Source of the DNA: an uncultured beta proteobacterium
GTDB lineage: Bacteria; Pseudomonadota; Gammaproteobacteria; Burkholderiales; Burkholderiaceae
Length of the DNA stretch: 45,979 bases
Assembly (NCBI GenBank): GCA_903944725.1
Contig: CAJASX010000047.1
Span: forward strand, 1 to 45,979
Direction of reading: 5' to 3'
Part shown: positions 9,967-18,492 of the stretch, one piece after another
How positions within the stretch are numbered: position 1 is the first letter of the stretch
How the letters are laid out: every line of letters begins with the position of its first letter
The notes under the pieces: model-generated
Seen by the model: only the letters and a program-made list of their open reading frames with translations
What the model was told of the DNA's origin: nothing
The model's database searches: none
Made by a program: the position numbers and the translations under genes

Positions 9967-9981
9967 CATTATTCGGGTGTC

Positions 9982-11193
9982 ATGATTCATATTGAAATCG
10001 CTTGGTTATTACTTTTACCGGTGTTGTTTGGTTTGGGATGGTTAGCATCGCGGTGGGACTTTCGCCTAGAAAGTCGCATGGATGAGCAAGAGCGTATACG
10101 GCAACAGCGTTCAACCTTTAAGGGTTTAAGTCTTTTACTCAATGAGCAACCTGATCAAGCCATCGAAACCCTGGTCAAAATTGCTCAGCTTGACCCCGAG
10201 ACCATCGAATTACATTTTTCTTTAGGTAACTTATTTCGGCGCAGAGGTGAAACCGAGCGAGCAATTCGGGTGCATCAGCATTTGGCCAACCGCACCGATT
10301 TAAAATCACGCGATCGCGATCATGCAGCCTATGAATTAGGCCGCGATTTTTTACGCGCTGGTTTATTAGATCGCGCCGAGGCTTCTTTAAACCGAGTGGG
10401 TGAAGGCAAATATGCTATACCCGCCAAAGAAAGTTTATTAGAGATGTATCAAGTTGAGCGCGATTGGAAAAAAGCCATTGTTGCTGCAACTGAGTTGGCT
10501 GCTTTGCAAAACAAAAGCCACCAAATAGAAATTGCGCAGTTTCATTGTGAAATTGCGCAAGAGGCTTTGCGCAGAAAAGATCTGCAAGAGGCAGAGCAAT
10601 CAATTCAGCGGGCTTTGCAGGCTGTTCCAAATCAAGCGCGCGCACTCATTTTGCAAGGTGATTATTTACAAGCGATGGATCGGCCAGCTCAAGCCATTGA
10701 AGCTTGGACTTTAATTGCCCAAACGCATCCTGCCTATATGCATTTAGTTGCCGATCGCTGGATTGCAGCATTTGCTAGCCTTGGTAAAGCAACCGAGGGT
10801 TTAAGTCAATTGGCTGCTTTACTGCCAACTCAAGGCTCTGGTGAGTTGTTAGATATTGTGCACAAGCACACCATGCATTTACTAGGCGCTAATGCAGCAG
10901 AAATGATGTTGGTTGAGGTAATGCAACATTCACCTAGCTTGAGCGCTTTAGCAAAGTTGGCAGAAACACGTTTGACTTTAGCTGAAACTGATGGCCCACC
11001 AACCCGCATCACCGATTTGCAGGCTACCTTGGGCTTATTAAAGCTTCGCACTACTTCCTTAGCTCGCTATACCTGCGGTAATTGCGGCTTTAGGGCCAGG
11101 CGTTTTTATTGGCAGTGTCCTGGATGTAATCATTGGGAGGCATACTCACCTCGAAGAACAGAAGGCGTTGCACTTAGCGGCCCCTCGATGTAG
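9982..11193 (+). CDS. lapB: LPS assembly protein LapB (YciM), TPR protein
   Basis: LapB is an inner-membrane-anchored TPR protein. In enterobacteria it controls LpxC proteolysis by FtsH and couples LPS synthesis to export. An N-terminal membrane helix (about residues 4-21) is followed by tandem TPR motifs (about 45-330). A C-terminal rubredoxin-like zinc knuckle has Cys365, Cys368, Cys379 and Cys382. The length of 403 is close to the family norm. The usual companion lapA, which lies between ihfB and lapB in many proteobacteria, is not present as an intact ORF. The heptose genes downstream (hldE, hldD) fit a role in the envelope. Confidence 0.94.
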   Translation: MIHIEIAWLLLLPVLFGLGWLASRWDFRLESRMDEQERIRQQRSTFKGLSLLLNEQPDQAIETLVKIAQLDPETIELHFSLGNLFRRRGETERAIRVHQHLANRTDLKSRDRDHAAYELGRDFLRAGLLDRAEASLNRVGEGKYAIPAKESLLEMYQVERDWKKAIVAATELAALQNKSHQIEIAQFHCEIAQEALRRKDLQEAEQSIQRALQAVPNQARALILQGDYLQAMDRPAQAIEAWTLIAQTHPAYMHLVADRWIAAFASLGKATEGLSQLAALLPTQGSGELLDIVHKHTMHLLGANAAEMMLVEVMQHSPSLSALAKLAETRLTLAETDGPPTRITDLQATLGLLKLRTTSLARYTCGNCGFRARRFYWQCPGCNHWEAYSPRRTEGVALSGPSM

Positions 11194-11226
11194 TTTTGAC
11201 GCACTTAAAGACATTGGAATGAATTA

Positions 11227-12591
11227 ATGAAAGTGACGATTGTTGGCAGTGGATATGTTGGTTTAGTTACTGGCGCCTGTTTGGCTGAAATTGGCAATGA
11301 TGTTTTTTGTTTAGATCTTGATCCTAAAAAAATTGCTATTTTAAATGCAGGCGGAGTGCCGATCTTTGAGCCAGGCTTAAAAGAAGTAATTGAGCGGAAT
11401 CGCGTGGCTGGTCGCCTACAATTTTCAACCGATGTAGCCGCGAGCGTAGCCCATGGTGAAATTCAATTTATTGCAGTAGGCACCCCGCCCGATGAAGATG
11501 GCTCAGCTGATTTGCAATATGTGGTAGCTGCAGCACAGAATATCGGTCGTCACATGACCTCCCCTAAAGTCATCGTCAATAAATCAACTGTACCAGTTGG
11601 CACTGCCGACCGAGTGACAGCGGCAATTGCAGCCGAGCTTAAGCAGCGTAACTTAAGTCTTGATTTATGTTCGGTAGTATCAAATCCAGAGTTTTTGAAA
11701 GAAGGCGCTGCAGTTGAAGATTTTATGCGCCCCGATCGAATTGTAATTGGTACTTCAACCGATGCTGCAGGTTTGCGCGCGCGCGAACAAATGCGTAAGC
11801 TATATGCGCCATTTAATCGCCACCATGAGCGTACTTACTATATGGATGTGAAAAGCGCTGAGCTCACTAAATATGCAGCCAATGCCATGTTAGCAACTCG
11901 AATTTCTTTTATGAATGAATTGGCCAATTTAGCAGATAGCGTGGGTGCTGATATCGAAGCCGTCAGACATGGCATTGGTTCTGATTCTCGCATTGGCTAT
12001 GGTTTTTTATATGCGGGTACCGGCTATGGCGGTTCTTGTTTTCCCAAAGATGTTTCAGCTTTAAATCAAACGGCACTTGAGCATGGTCGCGATTTAAAAA
12101 TTTTACAAGCGGTTGAAGCTGTAAATGAAGCGCAAAAAACTATTCTGATTAGAAAAATTATCAAGCGCTTTGGTAATGACTTGTCAGCGTTAAAATTTGC
12201 CTTATGGGGCTTAGCGTTTAAGCCCAATACTGACGATATGCGAGAGGCGCCAAGTCGCGTGATTATTCAAGAATTAGTCTGCCGGGGGGCAAGTGTCGTA
12301 GCCTATGATCCCGTTTCTATGAAAGAGGCACAACATTGCCTTGAGTTAGACTTTAAGGATAATGCCGCAGGCTTAAGCAAAGTGAGTATGGCAGATGGGC
12401 CAATGGCAGCGCTTGATGCTTGCGATGCACTGGTAATCGCAACTGAATGGAAAGCGTTTCGTAGCCCTGATTTTGAGCAGCTAAAACAGAAGTTAAAACA
12501 GCCGATTATTTTTGATGGCCGTAATTTATACGAGCCTTTAACTATGCAAGAATTAGGGATTGAATACTTTGGTATAGGACGGCATAGTTAA
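11227..12591 (+). CDS. ugd: UDP-glucose 6-dehydrogenase
   Basis: Ugd oxidises UDP-glucose twice with NAD+ to UDP-glucuronate, a precursor for surface polysaccharides and LPS modification. The N-terminal nucleotide-binding motif is [10 protein letters not shown] (7-16). The middle part carries [11 protein letters not shown], and the catalytic cysteine is in [10 protein letters not shown] (Cys271). The C-terminal UDP-binding domain follows. The length of 454 is typical. The ATG is preceded by GGAA at a usable distance. It lies 33 bp after lapB, so it is probably cotranscribed. Confidence 0.96.
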   Translation: MKVTIVGSGYVGLVTGACLAEIGNDVFCLDLDPKKIAILNAGGVPIFEPGLKEVIERNRVAGRLQFSTDVAASVAHGEIQFIAVGTPPDEDGSADLQYVVAAAQNIGRHMTSPKVIVNKSTVPVGTADRVTAAIAAELKQRNLSLDLCSVVSNPEFLKEGAAVEDFMRPDRIVIGTSTDAAGLRAREQMRKLYAPFNRHHERTYYMDVKSAELTKYAANAMLATRISFMNELANLADSVGADIEAVRHGIGSDSRIGYGFLYAGTGYGGSCFPKDVSALNQTALEHGRDLKILQAVEAVNEAQKTILIRKIIKRFGNDLSALKFALWGLAFKPNTDDMREAPSRVIIQELVCRGASVVAYDPVSMKEAQHCLELDFKDNAAGLSKVSMADGPMAALDACDALVIATEWKAFRSPDFEQLKQKLKQPIIFDGRNLYEPLTMQELGIEYFGIGRHS

Positions 12592-12629
12592 GTAATTAAG
12601 TAATTAAGTAAGTTTATAAGATTAAGTAA
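12588..12629 (+). repeat. Tandem TTAAGTAA octamer repeat
   Basis: The octamer TTAAGTAA occurs three times back to back (12588-12595, 12596-12603, 12604-12611) and again at 12622-12629, with a further partial TTAAG at 12633-12637. The first copy overlaps the ugd stop codon. The array fills most of the 61-bp ugd-hldE spacer. Confidence 0.9.
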
Positions 12630-12652
12630 AAGATTAAGAGAGTAAAAAGTAG

Positions 12653-13585
12653 ATGGTAGAAAAAGCGCAAGCTGAGCAATTTCAACAAACCCGCATCTTA
12701 GTGGTAGGAGATGTCATGCTCGATCGTTATTGGTTTGGAGATAGTGAGCGTATTTCGCCCGAGGCGCCAGTACCGATTGTGCAAGTGGCAAAAATCGATG
12801 AACGTTTGGGCGGCGCAGCTAATGTGGCCCGTAATGTTGCCGCCCTAGGCGCAAAAACCAGTTTATTAGGCGTGGTGGGTGCTGATGAGGCTGGTGCACG
12901 CGTGAGCGAATTGCTTTTGACTTGTGGTGTTGATAGCCAATTAGAGCAAGATGCTAATGTGCCAACCACCGTTAAATTGCGTGTCATTGCTCGGCAACAA
13001 CAGTTAATTCGCCTTGATTTTGAGGAGGCGCCAAGCGCCGCCGCCTTAGAGCACAAATTAGCGCGCTTCGAATCTTTGCTTGGCAAAGTTGATGCAGTGA
13101 TTCTTTCGGATTATGGCAAAGGTGCTTTAGATCAAGTGGCCACCATGATTTTGCAAGCAAAAGCGCAACAGAAAATTATTTTAGTTGATCCTAAGGGTAT
13201 TGATTTTGAGCGCTATCGGGGGGCGACCGTCATTACTCCGAACCGTAGTGAGTTACGGCAAGTGATTGGTAAGTGGGCCAGTGAAGCTGAGCTTACCGAG
13301 CGCGCTCAGGCTTTACGACAATCTCTAGATATTCAGGCCCTTCTCTTAACACGCTCGGAAGACGGAATGAGTTTATATACCGCTGCAGGGGCAAGTCATG
13401 TTCGCGCGCAAGCCCGAGAGGTTTTTGATGTCTCTGGGGCTGGCGACACCGTGATTGCCACCCTAGCCGTAGCGCTAGCTGCTGCTTGGCCGCTTGAGCG
13501 GGCTATGGCTTTAGCTAACCGTGCTGGCGGTATCGTAGTTGGAAAATTGGGAACAGCCACGGTAACTAGTGAGGAGTTACAGTGA
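12653..13585 (+). CDS. hldE: D-glycero-beta-D-manno-heptose-7-phosphate kinase
   Basis: This is a PfkB-family kinase that phosphorylates D-glycero-D-manno-heptose-7-phosphate at C1 in ADP-heptose synthesis for the LPS inner core. The [15 protein letters not shown] motif (53-67) and the C-terminal catalytic motif DVSGAGDT (Asp265) are present. At 310 residues only the kinase half of E. coli HldE is here. The adenylyltransferase half (RfaE2/HldC) must be a separate gene outside the window, as is usual in betaproteobacteria (hence the alternative names rfaE1 or hldA). Its stop overlaps the GTG start of hldD by 4 bp. The AT-rich octamer array lies just upstream. Confidence 0.94.
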   Translation: MVEKAQAEQFQQTRILVVGDVMLDRYWFGDSERISPEAPVPIVQVAKIDERLGGAANVARNVAALGAKTSLLGVVGADEAGARVSELLLTCGVDSQLEQDANVPTTVKLRVIARQQQLIRLDFEEAPSAAALEHKLARFESLLGKVDAVILSDYGKGALDQVATMILQAKAQQKIILVDPKGIDFERYRGATVITPNRSELRQVIGKWASEAELTERAQALRQSLDIQALLLTRSEDGMSLYTAAGASHVRAQAREVFDVSGAGDTVIATLAVALAAAWPLERAMALANRAGGIVVGKLGTATVTSEELQ

Positions 13586-14601
13586 CCATCATTGTTACCG
13601 GCGCTGCTGGCTTAATTGGTTCTAATTTAGTGCAAGCACTTAATGCTCGGGGCGAACGGCAAATTATTGCTGTCGATGATTTAAGCCAAGGCAATAAATA
13701 TCGCAATTTAGCCGATTTAGATATTGCCGATTATGTTGATAAAACTGAATTCGTCAGCGCCTTTAAAAAAGGCTGGTTTAGTGATGTAAGCGCGGTTTTT
13801 CATCAAGGGGCGTGTTCCGACACCATGGAAACTGACGGAGTTTTCATGATGGCAAATAACTATCAGTATTCGGTAGATGTATATGAAGCTTGTATGGCGC
13901 AAAAGGCCTCATTCCTTTATGCCTCTTCGGCTGCGGTATATGGGGGGTCGAAAGTATTTTTGGAAGATCGCCAACATGAGAAGCCGCTAAATGTGTATGG
14001 CTACTCGAAATTTTTATTTGATCAATATATGCGCAAGAAGTTTGCCGAAAAAGTAAATACGGCACAAGTGGTTGGCTTGCGTTACTTTAATGTTTATGGC
14101 CCGCGTGAATCACATAAAGGTCGGATGTCATCAGTTGCATTTCATCAATTTCACCAATTTAAAAAACAGGGTTTTGTGCAATTATTTGGGGAATATGGGG
14201 GTTATCAGGCTGGCGAACAAACTCGTGATTTTGTTTCGATCGAAGATGTGGTCAAAGTCAATTTATTTTTCCATGACAACCCCGAAAAAAGTGGCATTTT
14301 TAATTTAGGTACTGGCTTTGCCCAGCCATTTAATGATGTGGCTTGTGCAGTGGTAAATACTTTGCGAAAAACTGCGGGCGAGCCACCATTAGCTTTGCCA
14401 GAGTTAGTGAAAGCTGGCTTAATTCAATACATCCCTTTTCCCGAGGATTTAATCGGCAAGTACCAGTGTTTTACACAAGCCAATATGGAGCAATTACGCG
14501 CTGCTGGTTATACCGATTCCTTCCTCAATGTTGAACAGGGTGTCAGTCATTATGTTGAATGGCTGTCAGCTAATATTGATTTTTTAGGCGAGCCCCTTTA
14601 A
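13582..14601 (+). CDS. hldD: ADP-L-glycero-D-manno-heptose 6-epimerase
   Basis: HldD epimerises ADP-D,D-heptose to ADP-L,D-heptose, the last step of inner-core heptose supply. It is an extended SDR enzyme with the NAD(P) motif [10 protein letters not shown] (6-15) and the catalytic pair Tyr139/Lys143 in YGYSK. The length of 339 is typical. The start is a GTG overlapping the hldE stop (GTGA), so translation is probably coupled to the kinase that makes its pathway precursor. Confidence 0.96.
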   Translation: MTIIVTGAAGLIGSNLVQALNARGERQIIAVDDLSQGNKYRNLADLDIADYVDKTEFVSAFKKGWFSDVSAVFHQGACSDTMETDGVFMMANNYQYSVDVYEACMAQKASFLYASSAAVYGGSKVFLEDRQHEKPLNVYGYSKFLFDQYMRKKFAEKVNTAQVVGLRYFNVYGPRESHKGRMSSVAFHQFHQFKKQGFVQLFGEYGGYQAGEQTRDFVSIEDVVKVNLFFHDNPEKSGIFNLGTGFAQPFNDVACAVVNTLRKTAGEPPLALPELVKAGLIQYIPFPEDLIGKYQCFTQANMEQLRAAGYTDSFLNVEQGVSHYVEWLSANIDFLGEPL

Positions 14602-14701
14602 TTCCATTTTTTTAGTCAACTAGCTTACTCCAAATTCGTTGTAATGCCTCGCAGGCTTTGGTTTGCGAATCATCATTAACGTTTTATCTTTTGGAGAATC
14701 T

Positions 14702-15139
14702 ATGGCTTGGAATTTGAATTCATTTTTTCGTAATACCTTTTTAAAGCTTGCTTTTGTATTAGCAGTTATTTCATCTGGGGGTATGGTGCACTCTACTGCA
14801 TTCGCTGCTGCCGATGGCATTAATGTCAACACTGCAAGTCAAAGCGAGTTAGAAAGCATTAAGGGTATTGGTCCGGCACGGGCGCGGGCAATTATTAGTG
14901 CGCGCGATGATGGTGGGGCCTTTCAAAATGCCGATGATTTGCAAAAACGGGTACGCGGCATTGGCAGCAAATCAGTTGAAAAATTAATCGATAACGGCCT
15001 TACTATTGAGGCTGCAGGCGGTTATCGTGAAACCAAAAGCAAAGGTCGCGATGATAGTTCAGGTGGTCGTCGTAAATCTAGTAATAAAGGCGCTGATCGC
15101 GAAAAAACTTATTCAGGCAAATCATCGCAAAGAAATTAA
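14702..15139 (+). CDS. Secreted ComEA-like helix-hairpin-helix protein
   Basis: This 145-residue protein has a Sec signal peptide (basic/polar start, hydrophobic core about 13-24, likely cleavage near AFA at 34-36). It then carries a pair of helix-hairpin-helix motifs (GIGPARA at 55-61 and GIGSKS at 86-91), followed by a basic, disordered Ser/Gly/Lys-rich tail. ComEA-family proteins bind incoming double-stranded DNA in the periplasm during natural transformation. No other competence gene is nearby, so that role is inferred. I chose the ATG at 14702 because TTTTGGAG sits at Shine-Dalgarno distance and the product then begins with a normal signal peptide. An upstream in-frame ATG at 14663 lacks both. 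Confidence 0.85.
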   Translation: MAWNLNSFFRNTFLKLAFVLAVISSGGMVHSTAFAAADGINVNTASQSELESIKGIGPARARAIISARDDGGAFQNADDLQKRVRGIGSKSVEKLIDNGLTIEAAGGYRETKSKGRDDSSGGRRKSSNKGADREKTYSGKSSQRN

Positions 15140-15222
15140 TCCGTAGCTTCGCCGCGCAGATAAACTTTAAGCTGGGTTTTTAATAAAATAGCAAGGTCGC
15201 GGCAGGTGATTCTCATTATGGC

Positions 15223-15228
15223 TAAAAT
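15223..15228 (+). promoter_or_regulatory. -10 element of cysM in leaderless geometry
   Basis: TAAAAT lies exactly six bases before the cysM ATG, so the predicted transcription start coincides with the A of ATG. No Shine-Dalgarno is present. The -35 region at 15200-15205 is poor. Confidence 0.5.
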
Positions 15229-15234
15229 GAATCT

Positions 15235-16173
15235 ATGAACTCGCCTGCCGTACCAAACCCCGATCCAATACCTGCTTACCTCACGATTGCTGATACCGTT
15301 GGCAATACGCCTTTAGTGCGCTTGCAACGTATTCCTGGGGCTGTAGGCGAGCCTCGCAATAATCTTATTTTAGGTAAATTAGAGGGTAATAACCCAGCTG
15401 GATCGGTTAAAGATCGTGCTGCTTTATCGATGATTCGACGTGCTCATGAGCGTGGGGAAATTAAACCAGGTGACACATTGATTGAGGCGACAAGTGGCAA
15501 TACCGGTATTGCCTTAGCGATGACAGCAGCAATGTTAGGCTACAAAATGCTGCTGGTAATGCCTGAAAATCAAAGTTTAGAACGTCGGCAAAGCATGACA
15601 GCTTATGGTGCTGAATTAATTTTAACTTCTGCTTCAGGGGGGATGGAGTTAGCGCGTGATTACGCGGTACAACTTCAGCGCGAAGGGCGCGGTCGCTTAC
15701 TCGATCAATTTGCTAATGCCGATAATCCGCGGGCACATTTAGAAACCACAGGCCCTGAAATATGGCGCGATACTCATGGGCAGGTAACCCATTTTGTATC
15801 AGCGATGGGTACAACCGGTACCATTACTGGCGTATCTTCTTATTTAAAGATGATGAATCCAGCGATTCAGATTATTGGTGCCCAGCCTGCTGAAGGTTCA
15901 CAAATTCCAGGAATTCGCAAATGGGCACCTGAGTATTTACCTAAAATTTATCAAGGTGAGCGCGTCGATCGGATTGAATATGTAAGCCAATCGGCAGCTG
16001 AAGAGATGGCACGTAGAATGGCGGCTGAAGAGGGCATTTTTTGTGGTATTTCTGCCGCTGGTGCTTTGGTAATTGCTTTACGCATTGCGCAAGAAGTTGA
16101 GAATGCGACGATTGTTTTTATTGTGTGTGATCGCGGTGATCGGTATTTGTCGACGGGAGTTTTCCCGGCCTAA
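15235..16173 (+). CDS. cysM: Cysteine synthase B
   Basis: CysM is a PLP-dependent O-acetylserine sulfhydrylase that makes cysteine from O-acetylserine and sulfide or thiosulfate. The PLP lysine is in NNPAGSVKDRA (Lys59) and the phosphate-binding motif is TSGNTG (86-91). The length of 312 and the HFVSAMGTTGTITG segment favour CysM over CysK. The ATG at 15235 lacks a Shine-Dalgarno and is preceded at six bases by TAAAAT, suggesting a leaderless mRNA. Its stop codon overlaps that of the convergent mltB, with no room for an intervening terminator. Confidence 0.94.
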   Translation: MNSPAVPNPDPIPAYLTIADTVGNTPLVRLQRIPGAVGEPRNNLILGKLEGNNPAGSVKDRAALSMIRRAHERGEIKPGDTLIEATSGNTGIALAMTAAMLGYKMLLVMPENQSLERRQSMTAYGAELILTSASGGMELARDYAVQLQREGRGRLLDQFANADNPRAHLETTGPEIWRDTHGQVTHFVSAMGTTGTITGVSSYLKMMNPAIQIIGAQPAEGSQIPGIRKWAPEYLPKIYQGERVDRIEYVSQSAAEEMARRMAAEEGIFCGISAAGALVIALRIAQEVENATIVFIVCDRGDRYLSTGVFPA

Positions 16174-17501
16174 TTGGCAGTGCTAGGTTTTTTCCGCTTC
16201 TTCTTGACAACTGTTTTTGATTTATTTGAACTTATTGGCGTTACTAATTTTTCTTCTAGCTGAACTCTGCTTGTTGGCGCAATAATGGGTACTACACTTT
16301 TATTTTCGTAACCTAAAGCCTCAGCAAATTCAGCTACACTTTGAGCATAAAAATAACTGCGATTGTAATTAACGATGCTCAGAAAGTTTGCAAGACCGAC
16401 CACGTAGCGGGTTTGTTCTAGGCCATTTTTATCAAAGTATGGCAGATCGACAATGAGGGCTTTACTAGTGGGGCTGACGCCCCCAGTAAGCAGGTCTCCG
16501 CGTTCTGGCGCAAGAATTCCGAGTTCAATGAGCTCTTGAATAGTATGTTTTGGATTTGGCTCACCATCAGCAAGCTGACTAGCGGCATTAAATGCTAGAG
16601 GGTTAGTCAATATCGTAAAGTAAATAGGCATGCCGACTTGCCAACCTTGTTGTTGCAAAAAATTGGCTACGCTAGCAATCGAATCTTTAGCGCTAACTTT
16701 TAGATCAATGAGATTATCGCCATCGCCATCTTTAGCATAGGAGCGAATACTGCTAGGCATAAATTGTGGCATGCCAATTGCTCCTGCGTATGAGCTATTT
16801 TGATTGAGGCATTGATTAAATTGCGCTTGATTAACATTGGCGCTAGTTTTGTTTTCGGCCCAGCAGAGCAGGATTAAATCTTTAATTTGCTCGCGAAATA
16901 AAGCCGCGCGCGCAGTTTGATTGGGGGTGGCTGGGTATTCGAAGGCGAGGGTGCTTAAGACGTCTTTGACCCTAAAGGCGCCTAATTGGCGCCCGTAAAT
17001 GGTTTCAATGCCAATAATTGCCACAATTAAAGAGGCTGGCACTCCTGTATTAGCTTCAGTTTGACTTAAAAAGTCACGATTTTGTTCCCAAAAAGCCTTA
17101 CCAGCCTTAATTCGTACAGGCTCGATAAAACGTTGCCGGTAAGCAGCCCAATTCTTTTTAAATTCCTTAGATGGGGGTAATACCAATTTCTTAATACTTT
17201 GAATCGATTTAGTATCTTGAAATCCAGCCTCAAGGATTGGTAATGGTAGGTCTTGCTGTTGCGCAATTTGCTGCAACAGTTCACCCAGGTTTTTGGCGAT
17301 GTCGGGTGCAGAAGTGCTCGGTGTATTTGGGTCGATGGGCGTAGGTGTGTTTTGTGCAATAGGCGTTGCGCTTGGCGAATAATTTGTTGGGGTAGTGCAG
17401 CCTGCCAAGCAAAGTGCCAGCAATATGAAGGTACAAATGCTAGTAAAAATCAAGGCAAAATTGATAGCGGCTGGCTTGACGACGGTGTGAAGTAGATTCA
17501 T
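16170..17501 (-). CDS. mltB: Membrane-bound lytic murein transglycosylase B, lipoprotein
   Basis: MltB cleaves peptidoglycan glycan strands to 1,6-anhydro ends. A lipoprotein signal peptide ends in the lipobox LAGC (Cys35). A Pro/Thr/Ser-rich linker follows (about 36-68), then the SLT2-type catalytic domain with the catalytic glutamate in IIGIETIYG (Glu166). The QFMPSSIRSYAKDGDGD and DSIASVANFL segments are also typical of the family. The C-terminus is a Lys-rich tail. The protein has 443 residues. The gene is convergent with cysM (4-bp overlap) and divergent from the deacetylase gene, whose ATG is 43 bp away. Confidence 0.93.
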   Translation of the reverse strand: MNLLHTVVKPAAINFALIFTSICTFILLALCLAGCTTPTNYSPSATPIAQNTPTPIDPNTPSTSAPDIAKNLGELLQQIAQQQDLPLPILEAGFQDTKSIQSIKKLVLPPSKEFKKNWAAYRQRFIEPVRIKAGKAFWEQNRDFLSQTEANTGVPASLIVAIIGIETIYGRQLGAFRVKDVLSTLAFEYPATPNQTARAALFREQIKDLILLCWAENKTSANVNQAQFNQCLNQNSSYAGAIGMPQFMPSSIRSYAKDGDGDNLIDLKVSAKDSIASVANFLQQQGWQVGMPIYFTILTNPLAFNAASQLADGEPNPKHTIQELIELGILAPERGDLLTGGVSPTSKALIVDLPYFDKNGLEQTRYVVGLANFLSIVNYNRSYFYAQSVAEFAEALGYENKSVVPIIAPTSRVQLEEKLVTPISSNKSKTVVKKKRKKPSTAN

Positions 17502-17544
17502 ATAGCATTAGGTAGTTTACAGTTTAGATGGAGAGGTAGTAGAA

Positions 17545-18465
17545 ATGACAACTGCATATATAAGCCACCCCGATTTTTTGCTGCATGAAATGGGTCGCCA
17601 TCATCCCGAATGCCCTGAACGCATTCAGGCTATAGAAGATCAAATTATTCAAAGTCGAATTGATGCCTATTTACAGCGGATTGTTCCACCGCTTGCTACT
17701 GAAGCCAACTTAGCATTAGTGCATGGTGCTGAACATATTGAGTATGTAAAATCACACGCACCAGATAGCGGCTACTTTATGCTAGATGGCGATACCATCA
17801 TGAATAGTGCCTCTTGGCAAACTGCGTTACGAGCTGCGGGCGCGGCAATTGCTGCCGTTGATGCGGTAATGAAAGGCGAAGTTGAAAATGCTTTTTGTGC
17901 GGTTCGCCCACCAGGTCATCATGCTGAACCAAATCGCGCCATGGGTTTTTGTATTTTTAATAATGTTGCCATTGCCGCACGTTATGCCATGCAGCAATAT
18001 GGTTTAGAGCGGGTGGCGATTATTGATTTTGATGTTCACCATGGCAATGGCACTGAGGCAGCATTTATTAATGACCCGCGGGTCTTAATGTGTAGTTTTT
18101 TTCAGCATCCATTTTATCCATATAGTGGTCTAGAAGCCGCAGATAATATGATTAATATTCCACTACCAGCAGCCAGCAATGGCAAGGTTGTGCGCGAGAT
18201 TGTTGATACCGTATGGTTGCCTCGTTTACGTGAATTTAAGCCGCAGCTGATTGTGATTTCAGCTGGGTTTGATGCGCATCGCGAAGATGATTTGGGGCAA
18301 ATGGGTTTAGTTGAAGATGATTATGCATGGATTACCAAGCGTTTAAAAGAGCTAGCGCATGAGTCTGCCAATGGTCGTATTGTGAGTTGTTTAGAGGGTG
18401 GTTATAACCTTTCGGCTTTAGGTCGCAGTGCAGTAGCACACTTAAAGGCTTTAGCTGATTTATAA
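17545..18465 (+). CDS. Histone-deacetylase-family (AcuC-like) deacetylase
   Basis: This is a zinc-dependent deacetylase of the arginase/HDAC fold, with 306 residues. The conserved blocks are PPGHHAE (122-128), the metal ligands in DFDVHHGNGT (Asp161, Asp163, His165) and SAGFDAHREDDLG. Substrates of bacterial members include acetyl-lysines, acetylpolyamines and other amides. Here an acyl-CoA synthetase gene starts 27 bp downstream. This recalls Bacillus AcuC, which deacetylates AMP-forming acetyl-CoA synthetase, so protein lysine deacetylation is my preferred inference. A good Shine-Dalgarno (GGAGAGG) precedes the ATG. Confidence 0.9.
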   Translation: MTTAYISHPDFLLHEMGRHHPECPERIQAIEDQIIQSRIDAYLQRIVPPLATEANLALVHGAEHIEYVKSHAPDSGYFMLDGDTIMNSASWQTALRAAGAAIAAVDAVMKGEVENAFCAVRPPGHHAEPNRAMGFCIFNNVAIAARYAMQQYGLERVAIIDFDVHHGNGTEAAFINDPRVLMCSFFQHPFYPYSGLEAADNMINIPLPAASNGKVVREIVDTVWLPRLREFKPQLIVISAGFDAHREDDLGQMGLVEDDYAWITKRLKELAHESANGRIVSCLEGGYNLSALGRSAVAHLKALADL

Positions 18466-18492
18466 GCATATTAAAAAAATTCTGGGAACTAG

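Noticed and set aside
12588-12637. CRISPR-like array
   Set aside because: The octamers are directly tandem, without spacers of regular length, and no cas gene is near.
12727-13086. 119-codon minus-strand ORF inside hldE
   Set aside because: Shadow ORF with skewed Ser/Ala/Thr composition, fully overlapped by the PfkB kinase.
14663-14701. Upstream ATG for the ComEA-like gene
   Set aside because: It lacks a Shine-Dalgarno and would put a 13-residue extension before a complete signal peptide. The ATG at 14702 has GGAG at good distance.
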